The notes: generated by a model not told the origin, from the sequence alone. 64,000 nucleotides of DNA from Sphingomonas sp. Mn802worker (GCF_000382485.1 NZ_AORY01000001.1:62001-126000), one strand, 5' to 3'. Numbered from the stretch's first letter, positions 8,773-21,086 are shown. Program-made: numbers and translations.

Positions 8773-11043
8773 GTGACGCGTTCTGATTTCCTCGCCGGGT
8801 GCGTGCTGCCGATTGCTGCCCTGACCACCGGGCTTTGCGCCACACCGGGCGCGGCGCAGTCGCTGGCGGATCGGGCGCCGACGCCTGATCCGGCGCTCAG
8901 CGTCCCTGCAGACACGACCGCGGCCGCGCCGGTCGCGGGCGACGATCAGGTACAGTTCAGCTCGTCGTCGCTCGAATACGATTACAACGCCGACATCGTC
9001 ACCGCGCTTGGTGACGTGCGGATGACGCGAAACGGCGAGAAGCTGCGCGCCGAGAAGGTCGTGTGGAATCGAAAGACCGGCCGCGTTGTCGCAAACGGGA
9101 ACGTCGCCGTTACCAATCCCAAGGGCGATGTGGCTTATGGCGACTCGATCGACCTGACCGACTCGCTCAAGGACGGGGTGATCGATAACCTGCTCGTCGT
9201 GCTTGAACGCGGCGGGCGGCTTGCCGCGGTCGACGGGCGTCGCGACGAGAACGGCACCTATTTCCTCAACAAGGCGGCTTATTCGCCCTGCCCGGTCACC
9301 GACGCGAACGGCTGCCCCAAGGAGCCGACGTGGAAGATCACGGCGGTGCGCGTCACCTACCGCCCCGATCAGGACCGCGTCTTCTTCGAGGGCGGCCGGT
9401 TCAACTTGTTCGGGCTCGCCAGTCCGCGGCTGCCGCGTTTCTCGACCGGCACGGCCGACTCGAACAGCACCGGGCTGCTGACGCCCGGCATCGGGATCGA
9501 CCGGCTGAACGGCGGCGAGTTGACGCTGCCCTTCAACATCGCGCTGGCGCAGAACCGGTCGCTGGTGGTTACGCCGCACATCTTCACGCGCGTCTTGCCG
9601 CTGCTGGAGACGCATTACAGCGAGATAAACACGCTGGGCACCTTCTCAATCGCCGCCTATGCCACCTCAAGCCGGCGCAGCGAGGATTTGTCGACGGGCT
9701 TCACCACGGCGACCGAGCGTGCGTTCCGCGGCTATCTCGACGGCACGATGAAGTTCCAGTTCACGCCCGAATGGAGCCTGTCGGGATCGCTGCGGCTGGC
9801 GACCGATCGCACCTTCACGCGCCGCTATGACATTTCGGACGACGATCGTCTGCGCAGCACCTTTGCGCTCGAGCATATTGATGCGAACAGTTATTTCGCG
9901 ATCAGCGGCTGGGCGACGCAGACCTTGCGGGTCGGCGATCTCCAATCGATGCAGCCGGTGGCGCTGCCGGAGATCGACTACCGCCGCCGCGTGCAGGACG
10001 TTGCCGGAGGCGTGTTGTCGCTTCAGGCGAACACCCTCGCGATCGGCCGGCAGGCTGGTCAGGATACGCAGCGGGCGTTCGCCAGCGCTGAATGGGACCT
10101 GCGTCGCCTGACCAACTGGGGTCAGGAGGTGGCGCTGACCGCTTTTGCGCGTGCCGATGCCTATAACACCAGCGATGCCGCGGCGACGCTGGTGCCGAGC
10201 TACCGTGGGCTCGACGGGTTCCAGACTCGCGCGATCGGTGCCGCGGCGATCGATGTCAAATGGCCGTTCATCGGCGAACTGTTCGGCGGCACGCAGCGCT
10301 GGACGCCGCGGGTGCAGATCGTTGCCTCCCCCCACGTCGCCAATCTGCGCGTGCCGAACGAGGATTCGCGCGCGGTCGACCTAGAGGACTCGAACCTCTT
10401 CGCGCTTAACCGCTTTCCCGGCTACGACCGTTGGGAAGATTCGTCGCGCATCACCTATGGCGGCGAATGGGCGTTCGATCGCAGCGGGCTGTCGATCGAT
10501 GCCACACTCGGCCAGAGTTACCGGCTGGATGATCGACCCGCGATCCTGCCGAGCGGCACCGGTTTGTCGGATCGCTTCTCCGACATCGTCGGGCGCGTGA
10601 ACGTGCGGGTGCGCGACATCGTCACCTTCACGCATCGCTTCCGCCTCGACAAGGACGATCTACAGATCCGCCGAAATGAGATCGACGCGACGGTCGGTTC
10701 CTACACGACCTACGCGACCGTCGGTTATCTCAGGCTGAACCGCGACATCGACCCGTTGGTCGGCTTGCAGGATCGCGAGGAAATCCGCCTCGCCGGCCGG
10801 GCCGCATTTGCGCGTTTCTGGTCGGTGTTCGGCTCGGCCGTCGTCGACCTGACTAATCGTGACGAGGACGTGCTCTCGTCCAGCAGCGGCTTTGATCCGG
10901 TGCGTCACCGGCTCGGTGTCGCATATGAGGATGATTGCCTCGAACTGGGGCTCACCTGGCGCCGCGATTACCGCACGACGGGCGATATCCGCGCCGGCAA
11001 CAGCTACCTGTTGACGCTGGCGTTCAAGGGGCTCGGACGCTAA
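8773..11043 (+). CDS. lptD: LPS-assembly protein LptD
   Basis: Outer-membrane beta-barrel that, with LptE, inserts lipopolysaccharide (or other glycolipid) into the outer leaflet. The 756-residue protein has an export signal (hydrophobic stretch ending near GAAQ, residue 29), an OstA-type periplasmic jellyroll (roughly residues 60-170, with repeated ALGDVRM, VANGNVAVTN and similar strands) and a C-terminal barrel. NRFPGYDRWEDSSR in the barrel matches the conserved LptD N-x-F-x-G-x-D-R element. Cysteines at the SPCP/NGCP site and in YEDDCLEL near the C-terminus fit the disulfide scheme of the family. Start is GTG 8773 with GGGAG four bases upstream. surA, the periplasmic chaperone for barrel proteins, follows, making a sensible functional pair. 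Confidence 0.95.
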   Translation: MTRSDFLAGCVLPIAALTTGLCATPGAAQSLADRAPTPDPALSVPADTTAAAPVAGDDQVQFSSSSLEYDYNADIVTALGDVRMTRNGEKLRAEKVVWNRKTGRVVANGNVAVTNPKGDVAYGDSIDLTDSLKDGVIDNLLVVLERGGRLAAVDGRRDENGTYFLNKAAYSPCPVTDANGCPKEPTWKITAVRVTYRPDQDRVFFEGGRFNLFGLASPRLPRFSTGTADSNSTGLLTPGIGIDRLNGGELTLPFNIALAQNRSLVVTPHIFTRVLPLLETHYSEINTLGTFSIAAYATSSRRSEDLSTGFTTATERAFRGYLDGTMKFQFTPEWSLSGSLRLATDRTFTRRYDISDDDRLRSTFALEHIDANSYFAISGWATQTLRVGDLQSMQPVALPEIDYRRRVQDVAGGVLSLQANTLAIGRQAGQDTQRAFASAEWDLRRLTNWGQEVALTAFARADAYNTSDAAATLVPSYRGLDGFQTRAIGAAAIDVKWPFIGELFGGTQRWTPRVQIVASPHVANLRVPNEDSRAVDLEDSNLFALNRFPGYDRWEDSSRITYGGEWAFDRSGLSIDATLGQSYRLDDRPAILPSGTGLSDRFSDIVGRVNVRVRDIVTFTHRFRLDKDDLQIRRNEIDATVGSYTTYATVGYLRLNRDIDPLVGLQDREEIRLAGRAAFARFWSVFGSAVVDLTNRDEDVLSSSSGFDPVRHRLGVAYEDDCLELGLTWRRDYRTTGDIRAGNSYLLTLAFKGLGR

Positions 11044-11119
11044 GCCGGGGTTCAGCAAGGCCGGGGCATGGCTGCGGCGGGGTCGTGCGCGACCGTCATG
11101 GGAATTTGAGACGCTTGTG

Positions 11120-12478
11120 ATGACGAAGACGAAGGGCGCGCTGCTGACGCGCCGGGCGATGGCATCGCTGCTGGGACTGGCGATCGCCGGTGGGGCGGTG
11201 GCGCAGACGGTCGACGATCAGTCGGTGCCTGACAACACCGGGCTCAACATTCCTGCCAACCTCCAGATCTTCGGCAAGCTCGACCCGAACATCCGCAAGG
11301 CGACCGCGATCGTCAACGAGTCGGTGATCACCGGCACCGATGTCGATCAACGCGTCGCGCTGATCGCGGCGGCGAACAATGCCAAGCTGACCGACGAGGA
11401 TCGCGAGCGGCTGCGCTTGCAGGTACTGCGTCAGCTGATCGACGAGACCCTGCAGATCCAGCAGGCGAAGACCGCCGACATCACCGTCTCGAAGGAAGAG
11501 ATCGATCAGGCGATCGCGCGCGTCGCCAAACAGTTCAACAAGTCGCCGGCCGACTTCGCCGCGTGGCTGCGTGACCAGGGTTCCTCGGACCGCTCGATGC
11601 GGCGTCAGATCGAGGGTGAGCTCGCCTGGAACCGCTATCTGCGCAAGCGGGTCGAGCCGTTCGTTAACGTCGGAGACGAAGAGGTAAAGGCGATCATCGA
11701 TCGTCTGCAGGCGGCGAAAGGCACCGAGGAATATCACCTCGCCGAGATTTACCTGCCCGCCAACAGCGACCAGCAGGCACAGGTCGAGGGTCAGGCACGT
11801 CAGATCATCGGCGAAATCCAGAAGGCGCAGGCACCGTTCAGCTATTTCGCGCGCAACTATTCGGCCGCGACAACGCGGTCGGTCGGCGGCGATCTCGGCT
11901 GGGTTCGGGCGGCGCAATTGCCCGACGCGCTGTCCACCGCGAGCCAGCAGATGCAGGTCGGACAGGTTGCGGGGCCGATCCCGATTCCCGGCGGGTTCTC
12001 GATCATCTACCTCGTCGACAAACGACAAGTGCTGACCGCCGATCCGCGTGATGCCCGGCTTAGCCTGAAGCAAATGACGATCAAGTTTCCGGCGAACACG
12101 ACGCAGGCGCAGGCGACCGCGCGCACCGCGCAATTCGCGGCCGAGATCCGCAAGCTGCAAGGCTGCGGCTCGGTGGAGAAGGTCGGCCAGACGCTGAACG
12201 CCGAGGTCGTGCAGAACGACACGGTACGCATCCGCGACCTGCCCGGGCCGCTCCAAGACATTATGCTGAAGCTTCAGGTCGGGCAGGCATCGCCGCCGTT
12301 CGGCTCGCCGACGGAAGGCGTTCGCACGCTGGTGCTGTGCGGGCGCGACGATCCTGTGTCGGGTCAGCTGCCCGGCGCGGAGCAGATCCAGAACCAGCTT
12401 GAGCAGCAGCGTGTCAACCTGCGCGCGCAGCAGGCGCTGCGCGACCTGCGGCGCGACGCGGTGATCGATTATCGCTGA
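11120..12478 (+). CDS. surA: Periplasmic chaperone / peptidyl-prolyl isomerase SurA
   Basis: Escorts unfolded outer-membrane barrels, including LptD, across the periplasm. The 452-residue protein has a signal peptide (LTRRAMASLLGLAIAGGAVAQ, ends near residue 29), a SurA N-domain (about 50-185, beginning ATAIVNESVITGTDV), a parvulin domain (about 200-300, with GDLGWVRAAQLPDAL and IPIPGGFSIIYLVDKR) and a degenerate second parvulin-like region. ATG 11120 was preferred; GTG 11117 is immediately in front of it and would add one residue. It lies 76 bp after lptD and 7 bp before pdxA. Confidence 0.93.
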   Translation: MTKTKGALLTRRAMASLLGLAIAGGAVAQTVDDQSVPDNTGLNIPANLQIFGKLDPNIRKATAIVNESVITGTDVDQRVALIAAANNAKLTDEDRERLRLQVLRQLIDETLQIQQAKTADITVSKEEIDQAIARVAKQFNKSPADFAAWLRDQGSSDRSMRRQIEGELAWNRYLRKRVEPFVNVGDEEVKAIIDRLQAAKGTEEYHLAEIYLPANSDQQAQVEGQARQIIGEIQKAQAPFSYFARNYSAATTRSVGGDLGWVRAAQLPDALSTASQQMQVGQVAGPIPIPGGFSIIYLVDKRQVLTADPRDARLSLKQMTIKFPANTTQAQATARTAQFAAEIRKLQGCGSVEKVGQTLNAEVVQNDTVRIRDLPGPLQDIMLKLQVGQASPPFGSPTEGVRTLVLCGRDDPVSGQLPGAEQIQNQLEQQRVNLRAQQALRDLRRDAVIDYR

Positions 12479-12485
12479 GCCTGTC

Positions 12486-13487
12486 GTGGCGCCCCTCGTC
12501 GTCGCAATGGGAGACCCGGCGGGCGTCGGACCGGAGACGATCGCCAAGGCTTGGGAGGCACGTGCCGACCATGCGCTGCCGCCGTTTGTCGTCGTCGGGG
12601 ACGCGCGCGCGATCGAGGCGGTATGGCAGGGTCCGATCGCACGGATCGGCGACCTGCGCGACGCGTCGCGCCAGTTCGGAACCGCGCTGCCGGTGTTGAG
12701 CCTGCACGATGCCGGTGCGGTTGTGCCGGGACAACCGAGTGCCGACGGGGCACGCGCTGCCTTTCACGCGCTGGAGACGGCAACCGGCCTAACACAATCC
12801 GGCGCCGCACGCGCGCTGGTCACTGCACCGGTCGCCAAGGCGCAGATGTACCAGGTCGGCTTCACCTATCCCGGCCAGACCGAGTTCGTGGCCGAGCGCT
12901 GCGGCGTGTCGCGCGAGAATGCGGTGATGATGCTCGCGGGCCCCTCCTTGCGTGTCGTGCCGCTGACGACGCACGTTCCGCTGGCGGACGTCTCCGGCCT
13001 GCTGACGGTCGAACTGATCCTGGCCAAGGTTCGCGTGACCGTGCGTGGATTGCGCAAGAACTTCGGCATCGCACAACCACGTCTGGCGATTGCCGGGCTC
13101 AACCCGCACGCCGGGGAGAGCGGGGCGCTCGGCCGCGAGGAGATTGACGTGGTCGAGCCAGCGATCGCACAATTGCGTGCTGAGGGGATCGACATCGACG
13201 GACCGCTCGCCGCCGATACGATGTTCCACCCGCGCGCGCGCGCGCGCTACGATGCCGCGATTTGTTGCTACCACGATCAGGCGCTGGTCCCGCTCAAGAC
13301 GCTGCATTTCGACGAGGGCGTCAACATGACGCTTGGGCTGCCGATCGTCCGCACCTCGCCCGATCACGGCACGGCGTTCGGAATCGCGGGGCAGGACAAG
13401 GCGCATCCGGGCGCGATGGTCGCCGCCATCGCGATGGCCGATGCCGCGGCTACGCACCGCGAGCGCTACGCCGCACACCGCACATGA
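12486..13487 (+). CDS. pdxA: 4-hydroxythreonine-4-phosphate dehydrogenase
   Basis: NAD-dependent enzyme of the DXP-dependent pyridoxal 5'-phosphate pathway. The 333-residue protein starts with [16 protein letters not shown] near the N-terminus and has three histidine motifs expected to bind the metal ion: [25 protein letters not shown] and [14 protein letters not shown]. The start is GTG 12486, seven bases after the surA stop. Its TGA overlaps the rsmA ATG (ATGA). The surA-pdxA-rsmA order is widespread in proteobacteria. Confidence 0.96.
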   Translation: MAPLVVAMGDPAGVGPETIAKAWEARADHALPPFVVVGDARAIEAVWQGPIARIGDLRDASRQFGTALPVLSLHDAGAVVPGQPSADGARAAFHALETATGLTQSGAARALVTAPVAKAQMYQVGFTYPGQTEFVAERCGVSRENAVMMLAGPSLRVVPLTTHVPLADVSGLLTVELILAKVRVTVRGLRKNFGIAQPRLAIAGLNPHAGESGALGREEIDVVEPAIAQLRAEGIDIDGPLAADTMFHPRARARYDAAICCYHDQALVPLKTLHFDEGVNMTLGLPIVRTSPDHGTAFGIAGQDKAHPGAMVAAIAMADAAATHRERYAAHRT

Positions 13488-14311
13488 ACACGCCAACGGT
13501 TGACTTGCCGCCGCTGCGTGACGTAATCGCGCGGTTCGGGCTGAATGCGTCCAAGGCGCTGGGCCAGAACTTCCTGTTCGACGCGCAGCTTCTGGCACGC
13601 ATCGCTCGCATTCCCGGCGACCTGAACGATCAGGAGGTGCTGGAGATCGGCCCGGGTCCGGGCGGACTGACGCGGGCACTGCTCGCAACCGGCGCCCGCG
13701 TCACTGCAATCGAGCGTGACCGACGCTGTATTCCCGCTCTCGCCGAACTGGAGCGCGCCTATCCGGGAAAGCTGCGGGTCATCGAGGGCGATGCCACCGA
13801 GATCGACGCGCAGGCATTGTTCGAGGGCAAGCCGCACATCGTCTCCAACCTGCCCTACAATGTCGGCACGCCGTTGCTGGTGGGATGGTTGTCGGCCGAG
13901 TGGCAGCCGTGGTGGCAGTCGCTGACGCTGATGTTTCAGCGCGAGGTCGCCGACCGGATCGTCGCCGCCAGCGCCAGCGAGGCCTACGGAAGGCTGGCGG
14001 TGCTGTCGCAGTGGCGATCGACCGCGAAGCTGGCGATGCCGGTGCATCGCTCTGCCTTCACGCCGCCGCCCAAGGTCATGTCGGCGGTTGTCCACCTCAC
14101 CCCGAGCGAAGAACCGGCGGGTGTGCGGCTGAACGTGCTGGAGCGGATCACCGCGGCGGCATTCGGGCAACGGCGCAAGATGTTGCGACAAAGCCTGCGG
14201 AGCGTGCCCGGCGCGCTGGAGGCGTTGGAAGCGGAGGGGATCGACCCGACGCGGCGCGCCGAAACGGTGTCCGTCGCCGAGTTCGTCGTGGTGGCGCGGC
14301 GGCTCAGCTAG
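13484..14311 (+). CDS. rsmA: 16S rRNA (adenine1518-N6/adenine1519-N6) dimethyltransferase
   Basis: Dimethylates two adjacent adenines in the 3' hairpin of 16S rRNA late in small-subunit assembly. The 275-residue protein carries ALGQNFLFD at the N-terminus, SAM-binding motif [12 protein letters not shown], acidic AIERD and the adenine-binding motif [12 protein letters not shown]. It begins within the pdxA stop codon (ATGA). Four bases separate its stop from the convergent TPR gene. Confidence 0.97.
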   Translation: MNTPTVDLPPLRDVIARFGLNASKALGQNFLFDAQLLARIARIPGDLNDQEVLEIGPGPGGLTRALLATGARVTAIERDRRCIPALAELERAYPGKLRVIEGDATEIDAQALFEGKPHIVSNLPYNVGTPLLVGWLSAEWQPWWQSLTLMFQREVADRIVAASASEAYGRLAVLSQWRSTAKLAMPVHRSAFTPPPKVMSAVVHLTPSEEPAGVRLNVLERITAAAFGQRRKMLRQSLRSVPGALEALEAEGIDPTRRAETVSVAEFVVVARRLS

Positions 14312-14315
14312 CCGG

Positions 14316-14819
14316 TCAGTCCTTCGAGGTCGTCGTATTGACGCCCACCTGCGCGGTGGCGATCGGCGGCGGTCCCTTTGCGATGCGCGATGCCAGCGCG
14401 GTCGCCTGCGGGCACTGCCCCTTGCAGAGCGTGCGGACGCGCGCGAGGTTCTGTTTGGCACGTTCGACCGCACCCTTCGCGACCATCGCCTCGCCCTGCC
14501 CGCTTAGTGCATCGACATCGTTGGGTTCGAGCAGCAGCGCCTCGCGGTAGAGCCGGATCGCCTTGCCGGGCAGACCGCGCGCTTCGGACACGCGTGCCAG
14601 CACGACGAAGGCACCGCGGTTACGCGGATCGACCGCCAGCGCCGTCTCAAGCAGGTCGATCGCACCGTCGAGGTTGCCAGCGGTACGTGCCGCCTCGGCC
14701 TGCTTCATCAGCGCGGTGCTGCGCGGATCGATCTGATCATCGGGACGCTGCGCCTGGATCGACGTCGAGATCGAAGCCGCTGCCAGTCCGAGCGCGACGG
14801 CAACAGAAGTTAAACGCAT
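14316..14819 (-). CDS. Exported tetratricopeptide-repeat protein
   Basis: A 167-residue protein with a signal peptide ([18 protein letters not shown], cleavage probably after IQA near residue 23) and about two to three TPR units between residues 35 and 130 ([58 protein letters not shown]). Two closely spaced cysteines (TLCKGQCP) near the C-terminus could form a disulfide. No enzymatic motif is seen, so it is presumably a periplasmic scaffold. ATG 14819 was chosen over an in-frame ATG at 14840 because it puts the signal sequence at the N-terminus. Confidence 0.8.
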   Translation of the reverse strand: MRLTSVAVALGLAAASISTSIQAQRPDDQIDPRSTALMKQAEAARTAGNLDGAIDLLETALAVDPRNRGAFVVLARVSEARGLPGKAIRLYREALLLEPNDVDALSGQGEAMVAKGAVERAKQNLARVRTLCKGQCPQATALASRIAKGPPPIATAQVGVNTTTSKD

Positions 14820-14852
14820 GATCGGCTCCAGCTTCGGCACTGTTTCAACGAA

Positions 14853-16028
14853 TTAGCATGGCGCCCGAAGGCGTGCGACAAAAAAGCCGTCGCTGTCGTC
14901 ATGGGCCGGCGTGAGCCGAAGCCCGAGGCCATGTCGCCGTCCGAGCGGCAGCGACAAGGCTTCGGCCTTCCAGCCCTGATGCGCCGAAAGGAAAGCATCC
15001 ACCTGATCGCGCCCTTCGGCGTCGAGCAGCGAGCAGACGATGTAGATCAGCGCACCGCCCGGCCGCACCAGCGGCGCGCCGAGCGCCAGGACATGGCGCT
15101 GCGTCGCCACGAACCGATCGATCCGTGCTGGGGTCAGCCGCCAGCGCGCCTCCGGATTGCGCCGCCACGTGCCGGTGCCCGAACAGGGCGCATCTATCAG
15201 CACGACATCGGCCACGGCGTTCAAGGGTTCGAGCGCATCACCTTCGCGTCCGGCATCGAGCAGCAGTGGCGAGACGATCGTCACACCCGCAGTGGACGCA
15301 CGAGGTTCTAGCCGGCGCAGCCGCGCGCGATCGACATCCGAAGCGACGATCCGCCCCTCGTTCCGCATCGCGGCGGCAAGGGCGAGGCTCTTGCCGCCCG
15401 CACCTGCGCAGAGATCGACAACAGTCATGCCCGGCTGTGCATGGGCGGCGAGCGTCACGGCCTGGCTGCCGGCGTCCTGCACCTCCACCCGCCCGGCGAG
15501 CGGCGCGAGATCGGTGCCCGGAGGTAACCGAAACGCGTTCGCCAATCCGGCGATCGGCGTCGCCGCCGGCAGCTCGGATGCGTCCTGCTCGGCAGTGCCG
15601 CGCAGGACGTTGACGCGCACGTCAAGTGGCGCGCGACCAGTCAGCGCCACCTGTTCGGCATCGTCGAGGCCGGACGCGCGCAGCCGCTCGCGCAGCCAAG
15701 CCGGTGCGATCCCCGGCGTCGCGGTCGGCTCGTCCACATCGATCGGCGCGGGTCCGTGGGTCGAGCCATCGAAGGTCACGGCGATCGCGGGATCGGTCTT
15801 CGCAAGCGCGACCATCGCCGCACGGCCATTCGGCGGTCGTTCGCCAAGCAAACGCACCGCCGCATAGACGAGCTCGCGCACCGCGCGGCGATCCTTCGAT
15901 CCGGCATAGCGGCGCTGTGCGAAGTAGCGCGCGATCAGCGTGTCGGCGGCGGCACCGCCTTCAGCCGCCGCGATGATGATCGCGTCGAGAAGGTCGATCG
16001 CGGCTTGGGTGCGTGCAGCGGGAGTCAT
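14853..16028 (-). CDS. RsmB/NOP family RNA (cytosine-5) methyltransferase
   Basis: SAM-dependent rRNA or tRNA m5C methyltransferase. The 391-residue protein has an N-terminal NusB-like helical region (about 1-85), followed by a catalytic domain with VVDLCAGAGGKSLALAAAM (SAM binding), IDAPCSGTGTWRRNPE (cysteine of motif IV) and IYIVCSLLDAEGRDQV (cysteine of motif VI), so both cysteines of the family are present. Target specificity (16S C967 as for RsmB, or another site) cannot be assigned. It lies downstream of guaB on the same strand with a 133-bp gap. Confidence 0.88.
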   Translation of the reverse strand: MTPAARTQAAIDLLDAIIIAAAEGGAAADTLIARYFAQRRYAGSKDRRAVRELVYAAVRLLGERPPNGRAAMVALAKTDPAIAVTFDGSTHGPAPIDVDEPTATPGIAPAWLRERLRASGLDDAEQVALTGRAPLDVRVNVLRGTAEQDASELPAATPIAGLANAFRLPPGTDLAPLAGRVEVQDAGSQAVTLAAHAQPGMTVVDLCAGAGGKSLALAAAMRNEGRIVASDVDRARLRRLEPRASTAGVTIVSPLLLDAGREGDALEPLNAVADVVLIDAPCSGTGTWRRNPEARWRLTPARIDRFVATQRHVLALGAPLVRPGGALIYIVCSLLDAEGRDQVDAFLSAHQGWKAEALSLPLGRRHGLGLRLTPAHDDSDGFFVARLRAPC

Positions 16029-16161
16029 CGGACGGCGAAGGTCATCGGAAAGCCACTAAGGTCACAGCCCTACACATGTGCGCGCAGGCGCGCGCGCGAG
16101 GGGGTAGGTTAATCACACCCGCCGCGGTGACAGAGTTACGGCGCGTAGGACAGGTCCTGCC

Positions 16162-17706
<1,545 letters not shown>

Positions 17707-17734
17707 CTATGATCGGGTGACAGACGGTTGGGGG

Positions 17735-18739
17735 ATGGGAATGCTGACGACGATTGCCGCGCTGCTGCTCGTATTGGTGCTGTTCTACCTGATGAGCAGC
17801 ATCAAGATCGTGCGACAGGGTTACCAGTACACGATCGAGCACTTCGGCCGCTACACCACCACCGCATCGCCGGGGTTCAATTTCTATCCCGCCTTCTTCT
17901 ACCGTGTCGGCCGCAAGGTGAACATGATGGAGCAGGTGATCGACATTCCGGGGCAGGAGATCATTACCAAGGACAATGCGATCGTCTCGACCGACGGTGT
18001 GGTGTTCTTCCAGGTGCTCGACGCGCCCAAGGCGGCGTACGAGGTGTCGGACCTGTACGTCGCGCTGCTGCAGCTGACGACCACCAACCTTCGCACCGTG
18101 ATGGGCGCGATGGACCTCGACGAAACGCTGTCGAAGCGCGACGAGATCAACGCCCGGCTGCTCTCCGTGGTCGATCACGCGACGGTGCCATGGGGTGTCA
18201 AGATCACGCGCGTCGAGATCAAGGACATCCGCCCGCCGGCCGACATCGTTTCCGCCATGGGACGCCAGATGAAGGCCGAGCGCGAGAAGCGCGCCAACAT
18301 CTTGGAGGCCGAAGGCAGCCGCGCGTCGGAGATCCTGCGCGCCGAGGGACAGAAGCAGGCGCGTATCCTGGAAGCCGAAGGACGGCGCGAGTCGGCGTAC
18401 CGCGATGCGGAAGCGCGCGAGCGTGCGGCCGAAGCGGAAGCCCGCGCGACGCAGGTGGTATCGGAAGCGATCGAGAGCGGCGGCACGCAGTCGCTCAACT
18501 ATTTCATCGCGCAGAAATACGTCGAGGCGGTCGGCAAGTTCGCGACCAGCCCCAACGCCAAGACGATCCTGTTCCCGGTCGAGGCGACGCAGCTGATCGG
18601 CACGCTTGGTGGGATCGGCGAGCTGGCGCGCGATGCTCTCTCGCCGCAGAACCCGACGGGCGCGAAGAAAGACAAGGCGGCGCGTGACGCGACCGCCAGC
18701 GTGCCGCGGATCAGCGGGGGCGCGACGAGCGAAGAATGA
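17735..18739 (+). CDS. SPFH/Band 7 (stomatin/prohibitin-like) membrane protein
   Basis: A 334-residue membrane-anchored scaffold protein of the stomatin type. One N-terminal transmembrane helix (about residues 3-22) is followed by the SPFH domain ([18 protein letters not shown] through [19 protein letters not shown]) and an alanine/glutamate-rich coiled coil (about 195-265, repeated EAEG and RAEG units). Such proteins oligomerise at the membrane and often pair with NfeD partners, as here, where the next gene overlaps by ATGA. The start could be ATG 17735 or ATG 17741; a GGGGG run lies close to the first and better spaced for the second. Confidence 0.9.
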   Translation: MGMLTTIAALLLVLVLFYLMSSIKIVRQGYQYTIEHFGRYTTTASPGFNFYPAFFYRVGRKVNMMEQVIDIPGQEIITKDNAIVSTDGVVFFQVLDAPKAAYEVSDLYVALLQLTTTNLRTVMGAMDLDETLSKRDEINARLLSVVDHATVPWGVKITRVEIKDIRPPADIVSAMGRQMKAEREKRANILEAEGSRASEILRAEGQKQARILEAEGRRESAYRDAEARERAAEAEARATQVVSEAIESGGTQSLNYFIAQKYVEAVGKFATSPNAKTILFPVEATQLIGTLGGIGELARDALSPQNPTGAKKDKAARDATASVPRISGGATSEE

Positions 18740-19209
18740 ACCCCTTTATTATCTGGGGAGATTTCCTGAGCGGCATCGGCGGCGCCGGCGGCTGGCTGAT
18801 CGCGGCGCTGCTGCTCGGCATCGCCGAACTGGCGATCCCCGGCGTGTTCCTCGTCTTCGTCGCGGTAGCGGCGGCGATCGTCGGACTGGCGCTGCTGGCG
18901 CTGCCCGACCTCCCGATCGCCGCGCAGATCGGTGCCTTTGCGGCGTGGAGCGTGGTGACCGTGCTGATCGGGCGACGCTGGTACCGCGACTATCCGGTCG
19001 AGGGTGACGCCGCGCGGTTGAACGATCCGGCCGCGCGACTTGTCGGCGCGGTGGTGACGGTCGAGCGCGCAATCGAACATGGATCAGGGCGCGTGACGCT
19101 GGGCGACGGCGCCTGGCCGGCGCGCGGACCGGAGCTGCCCACCGGGGTGAGCGCACGCGTCGTGGCGGTCGACGCGGGCGTGCTGGTGGTCGAGCCGCTC
19201 GACGGATGA
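18736..19209 (+). CDS. NfeD-like membrane protein
   Basis: A 157-residue protein with about three hydrophobic helices (residues about 18-80, with the motif [19 protein letters not shown]) and a C-terminal OB-fold-like domain ([42 protein letters not shown]), the typical short NfeD layout. NfeD proteins partner with SPFH proteins at membranes; the overlap with the preceding SPFH gene (ATGA) fits this. The biochemical role is unsettled. It is convergent with the carboxylase gene across 30 bp. Confidence 0.9.
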   Translation: MNPFIIWGDFLSGIGGAGGWLIAALLLGIAELAIPGVFLVFVAVAAAIVGLALLALPDLPIAAQIGAFAAWSVVTVLIGRRWYRDYPVEGDAARLNDPAARLVGAVVTVERAIEHGSGRVTLGDGAWPARGPELPTGVSARVVAVDAGVLVVEPLDG

Positions 19210-19239
19210 TCGACACCCGAGGACGGCTCGATCGCTCGT

Positions 19240-21081
19240 CTAGTCGACGGCCTCGACCCGCGCGAGCAGCGCGCCCTCGGTCACCTGCCCACCCGCCTCG
19301 GCGTTCAGCTCGGCGACCATGCCGTCGAACGGCGCGACGAGGCTGTGCTCCATCTTCATCGCCTCGAGCGTCAGCAGCTTCTGCCCCTTGGTGACGCTCG
19401 CACCCGCCGCGACCTCGACCGCGATGACGCGGCCTGGCATCGGCGACAGGATCGCGCCGTCACCCGCGCCGCCCGCCGCCGCACCGCTCGCGCGGAACGG
19501 GGCGAGGGCCCAGGTCTGTCCGCCCTCGCTGATGAGGACACTGGTGGTGACCGCTTCCTCCGCCTCCTCGGCGTCGGTGAAGTCGATGTCGATCGCCTCG
19601 CCGTCGAGCAGGAAGCGCGCAGCGCGGCGGGGGCTTGCGTTGAGACGAAAGCCGGCAAGCGGCGCAGGGCCGGCGAGCTCCGCCGCGGCGGCGGTCAGCG
19701 CTTCCTCGCTCGGGTAGGCGGGCGGCATCAGCGCCTTACCCTCGCGCGCGATCAGTCCGGTATCGACGCGTCCCGAAGCGAAGTCGGGATGGTCGAGCGC
19801 CTCGACCAGAAAGCCCGCGTTCGAGCGCACCGGCCACACCACCGCCTCGTCCAGCGCGTCGGCGAGCTGTTCGCGCGCATCCTCGCGCGTCTCGCCATGT
19901 GCGATCAGTTTGGCGATCATCGGATCATAGAAGGGCGAGATGACACTACCCTGCTCCACCCCCGTGTCGACGCGCACGTCAACGCCAAGATCGAATGCCT
20001 CCAGCGTGCCGATCGAGGGGAGAAAGCCCTTCGCCGGGTCCTCGGCATAGAGCCGCGCCTCGATCGCGTGGCCGGTGATGGTGAGTTCGTTCTGGGTGAG
20101 CGGCAGCGGCTCGCCACTCGCCACACGCAATTGCCATTCGACCAGGTCCTGCCCGGTGATCGCCTCGGTCACCGGATGCTCGACCTGCAACCGCGTGTTC
20201 ATTTCCATGAACCAGATGCGGTCGGCGCGCAGGCCCTCGCTCGCATCCGCGATGAACTCGATCGTGCCGGCACCGACATAATCGACCGCCTGCGCCGCCT
20301 TGACCGCCGCTGCACAAACCGCGGCGCGGGTCGCGTCGTCCATGCCCGGCGCAGGTGCTTCCTCGATCACCTTTTGGTGGCGGCGCTGGAGCGAGCAGTC
20401 GCGCTCGAACAGGTGGACGACACTCCCATGTCGGTCGCCGAACACCTGCACCTCGATATGGCGCGGGCTCTGGATGTATTTCTCGATGAGCACACGGTCG
20501 TCGCCGAACGAGGATGCTGCCTCGCGCTGGCACGATTGCAGCGCGTCGGCGAAGGCGGCAGCGTCGTCCACCTGCCGCATCCCCTTGCCGCCGCCGCCCG
20601 CAACCGCCTTGATGAGCACGGGATAGCCGATCGCATCGGCCTCGGCGCGCAGCCGCTCGGGCGACTGGTCCGCGCCGAGATAGCCCGGCGTGACAGGGAC
20701 ACCCGCCGCGATCATCCGCTCCTTGGCGGCATCCTTCAATCCCATCGCGCGGATGCTGTCGGGGTTGGGGCCGACCCAGACCAGCCCGGCATCGAGCACT
20801 GCTGCCGCGAAGTCGGCATTCTCGCTGAGGAAGCCGTAGCCGGGGTGAATTGCCTCCGCCCCGCTCTCGCGCGCGGCGGCGATGATGCGATCACCGACGA
20901 GGTAGCTGTCACGCGCCGGCGAAGCGCCGATGTGCACCGCGTCATCCGACATCCGCACGTGGAGCGCATCGGAGTCAGCGTCGGAATAGACGGCCACCGT
21001 GCGGATGCCGAGCGCGCGCGCGGTGCGGATGATGCGGCAGGCGATCTCGCCGCGATTGGCGATGAGGAGCGATTGGATCAT
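19240..21081 (-). CDS. Methylcrotonyl-CoA carboxylase biotin-containing (alpha) subunit
   Basis: Carboxylates its own biotin using ATP and bicarbonate, for transfer to 3-methylcrotonyl-CoA by the beta subunit. The 613-residue protein has the biotin carboxylase domain (LLIANRGEIACRIIRTA; GGGGKGMR; EMNTRLQVEHPVTE) in about the first 450 residues, a short linker region, and a C-terminal biotinyl domain with EAMKMEH and biotin-accepting Lys576. Domain order alone fits several acyl-CoA carboxylases; the methylcrotonyl assignment rests on the adjoining beta subunit and isovaleryl-CoA dehydrogenase. The ATG at 21081 lies five bases after the beta-subunit stop; an upstream in-frame ATG at 21411 would lie inside that gene and was rejected. 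Confidence 0.88.
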   Translation of the reverse strand: MIQSLLIANRGEIACRIIRTARALGIRTVAVYSDADSDALHVRMSDDAVHIGASPARDSYLVGDRIIAAARESGAEAIHPGYGFLSENADFAAAVLDAGLVWVGPNPDSIRAMGLKDAAKERMIAAGVPVTPGYLGADQSPERLRAEADAIGYPVLIKAVAGGGGKGMRQVDDAAAFADALQSCQREAASSFGDDRVLIEKYIQSPRHIEVQVFGDRHGSVVHLFERDCSLQRRHQKVIEEAPAPGMDDATRAAVCAAAVKAAQAVDYVGAGTIEFIADASEGLRADRIWFMEMNTRLQVEHPVTEAITGQDLVEWQLRVASGEPLPLTQNELTITGHAIEARLYAEDPAKGFLPSIGTLEAFDLGVDVRVDTGVEQGSVISPFYDPMIAKLIAHGETREDAREQLADALDEAVVWPVRSNAGFLVEALDHPDFASGRVDTGLIAREGKALMPPAYPSEEALTAAAAELAGPAPLAGFRLNASPRRAARFLLDGEAIDIDFTDAEEAEEAVTTSVLISEGGQTWALAPFRASGAAAGGAGDGAILSPMPGRVIAVEVAAGASVTKGQKLLTLEAMKMEHSLVAPFDGMVAELNAEAGGQVTEGALLARVEAVD

Positions 21082-21086
21082 CTGGG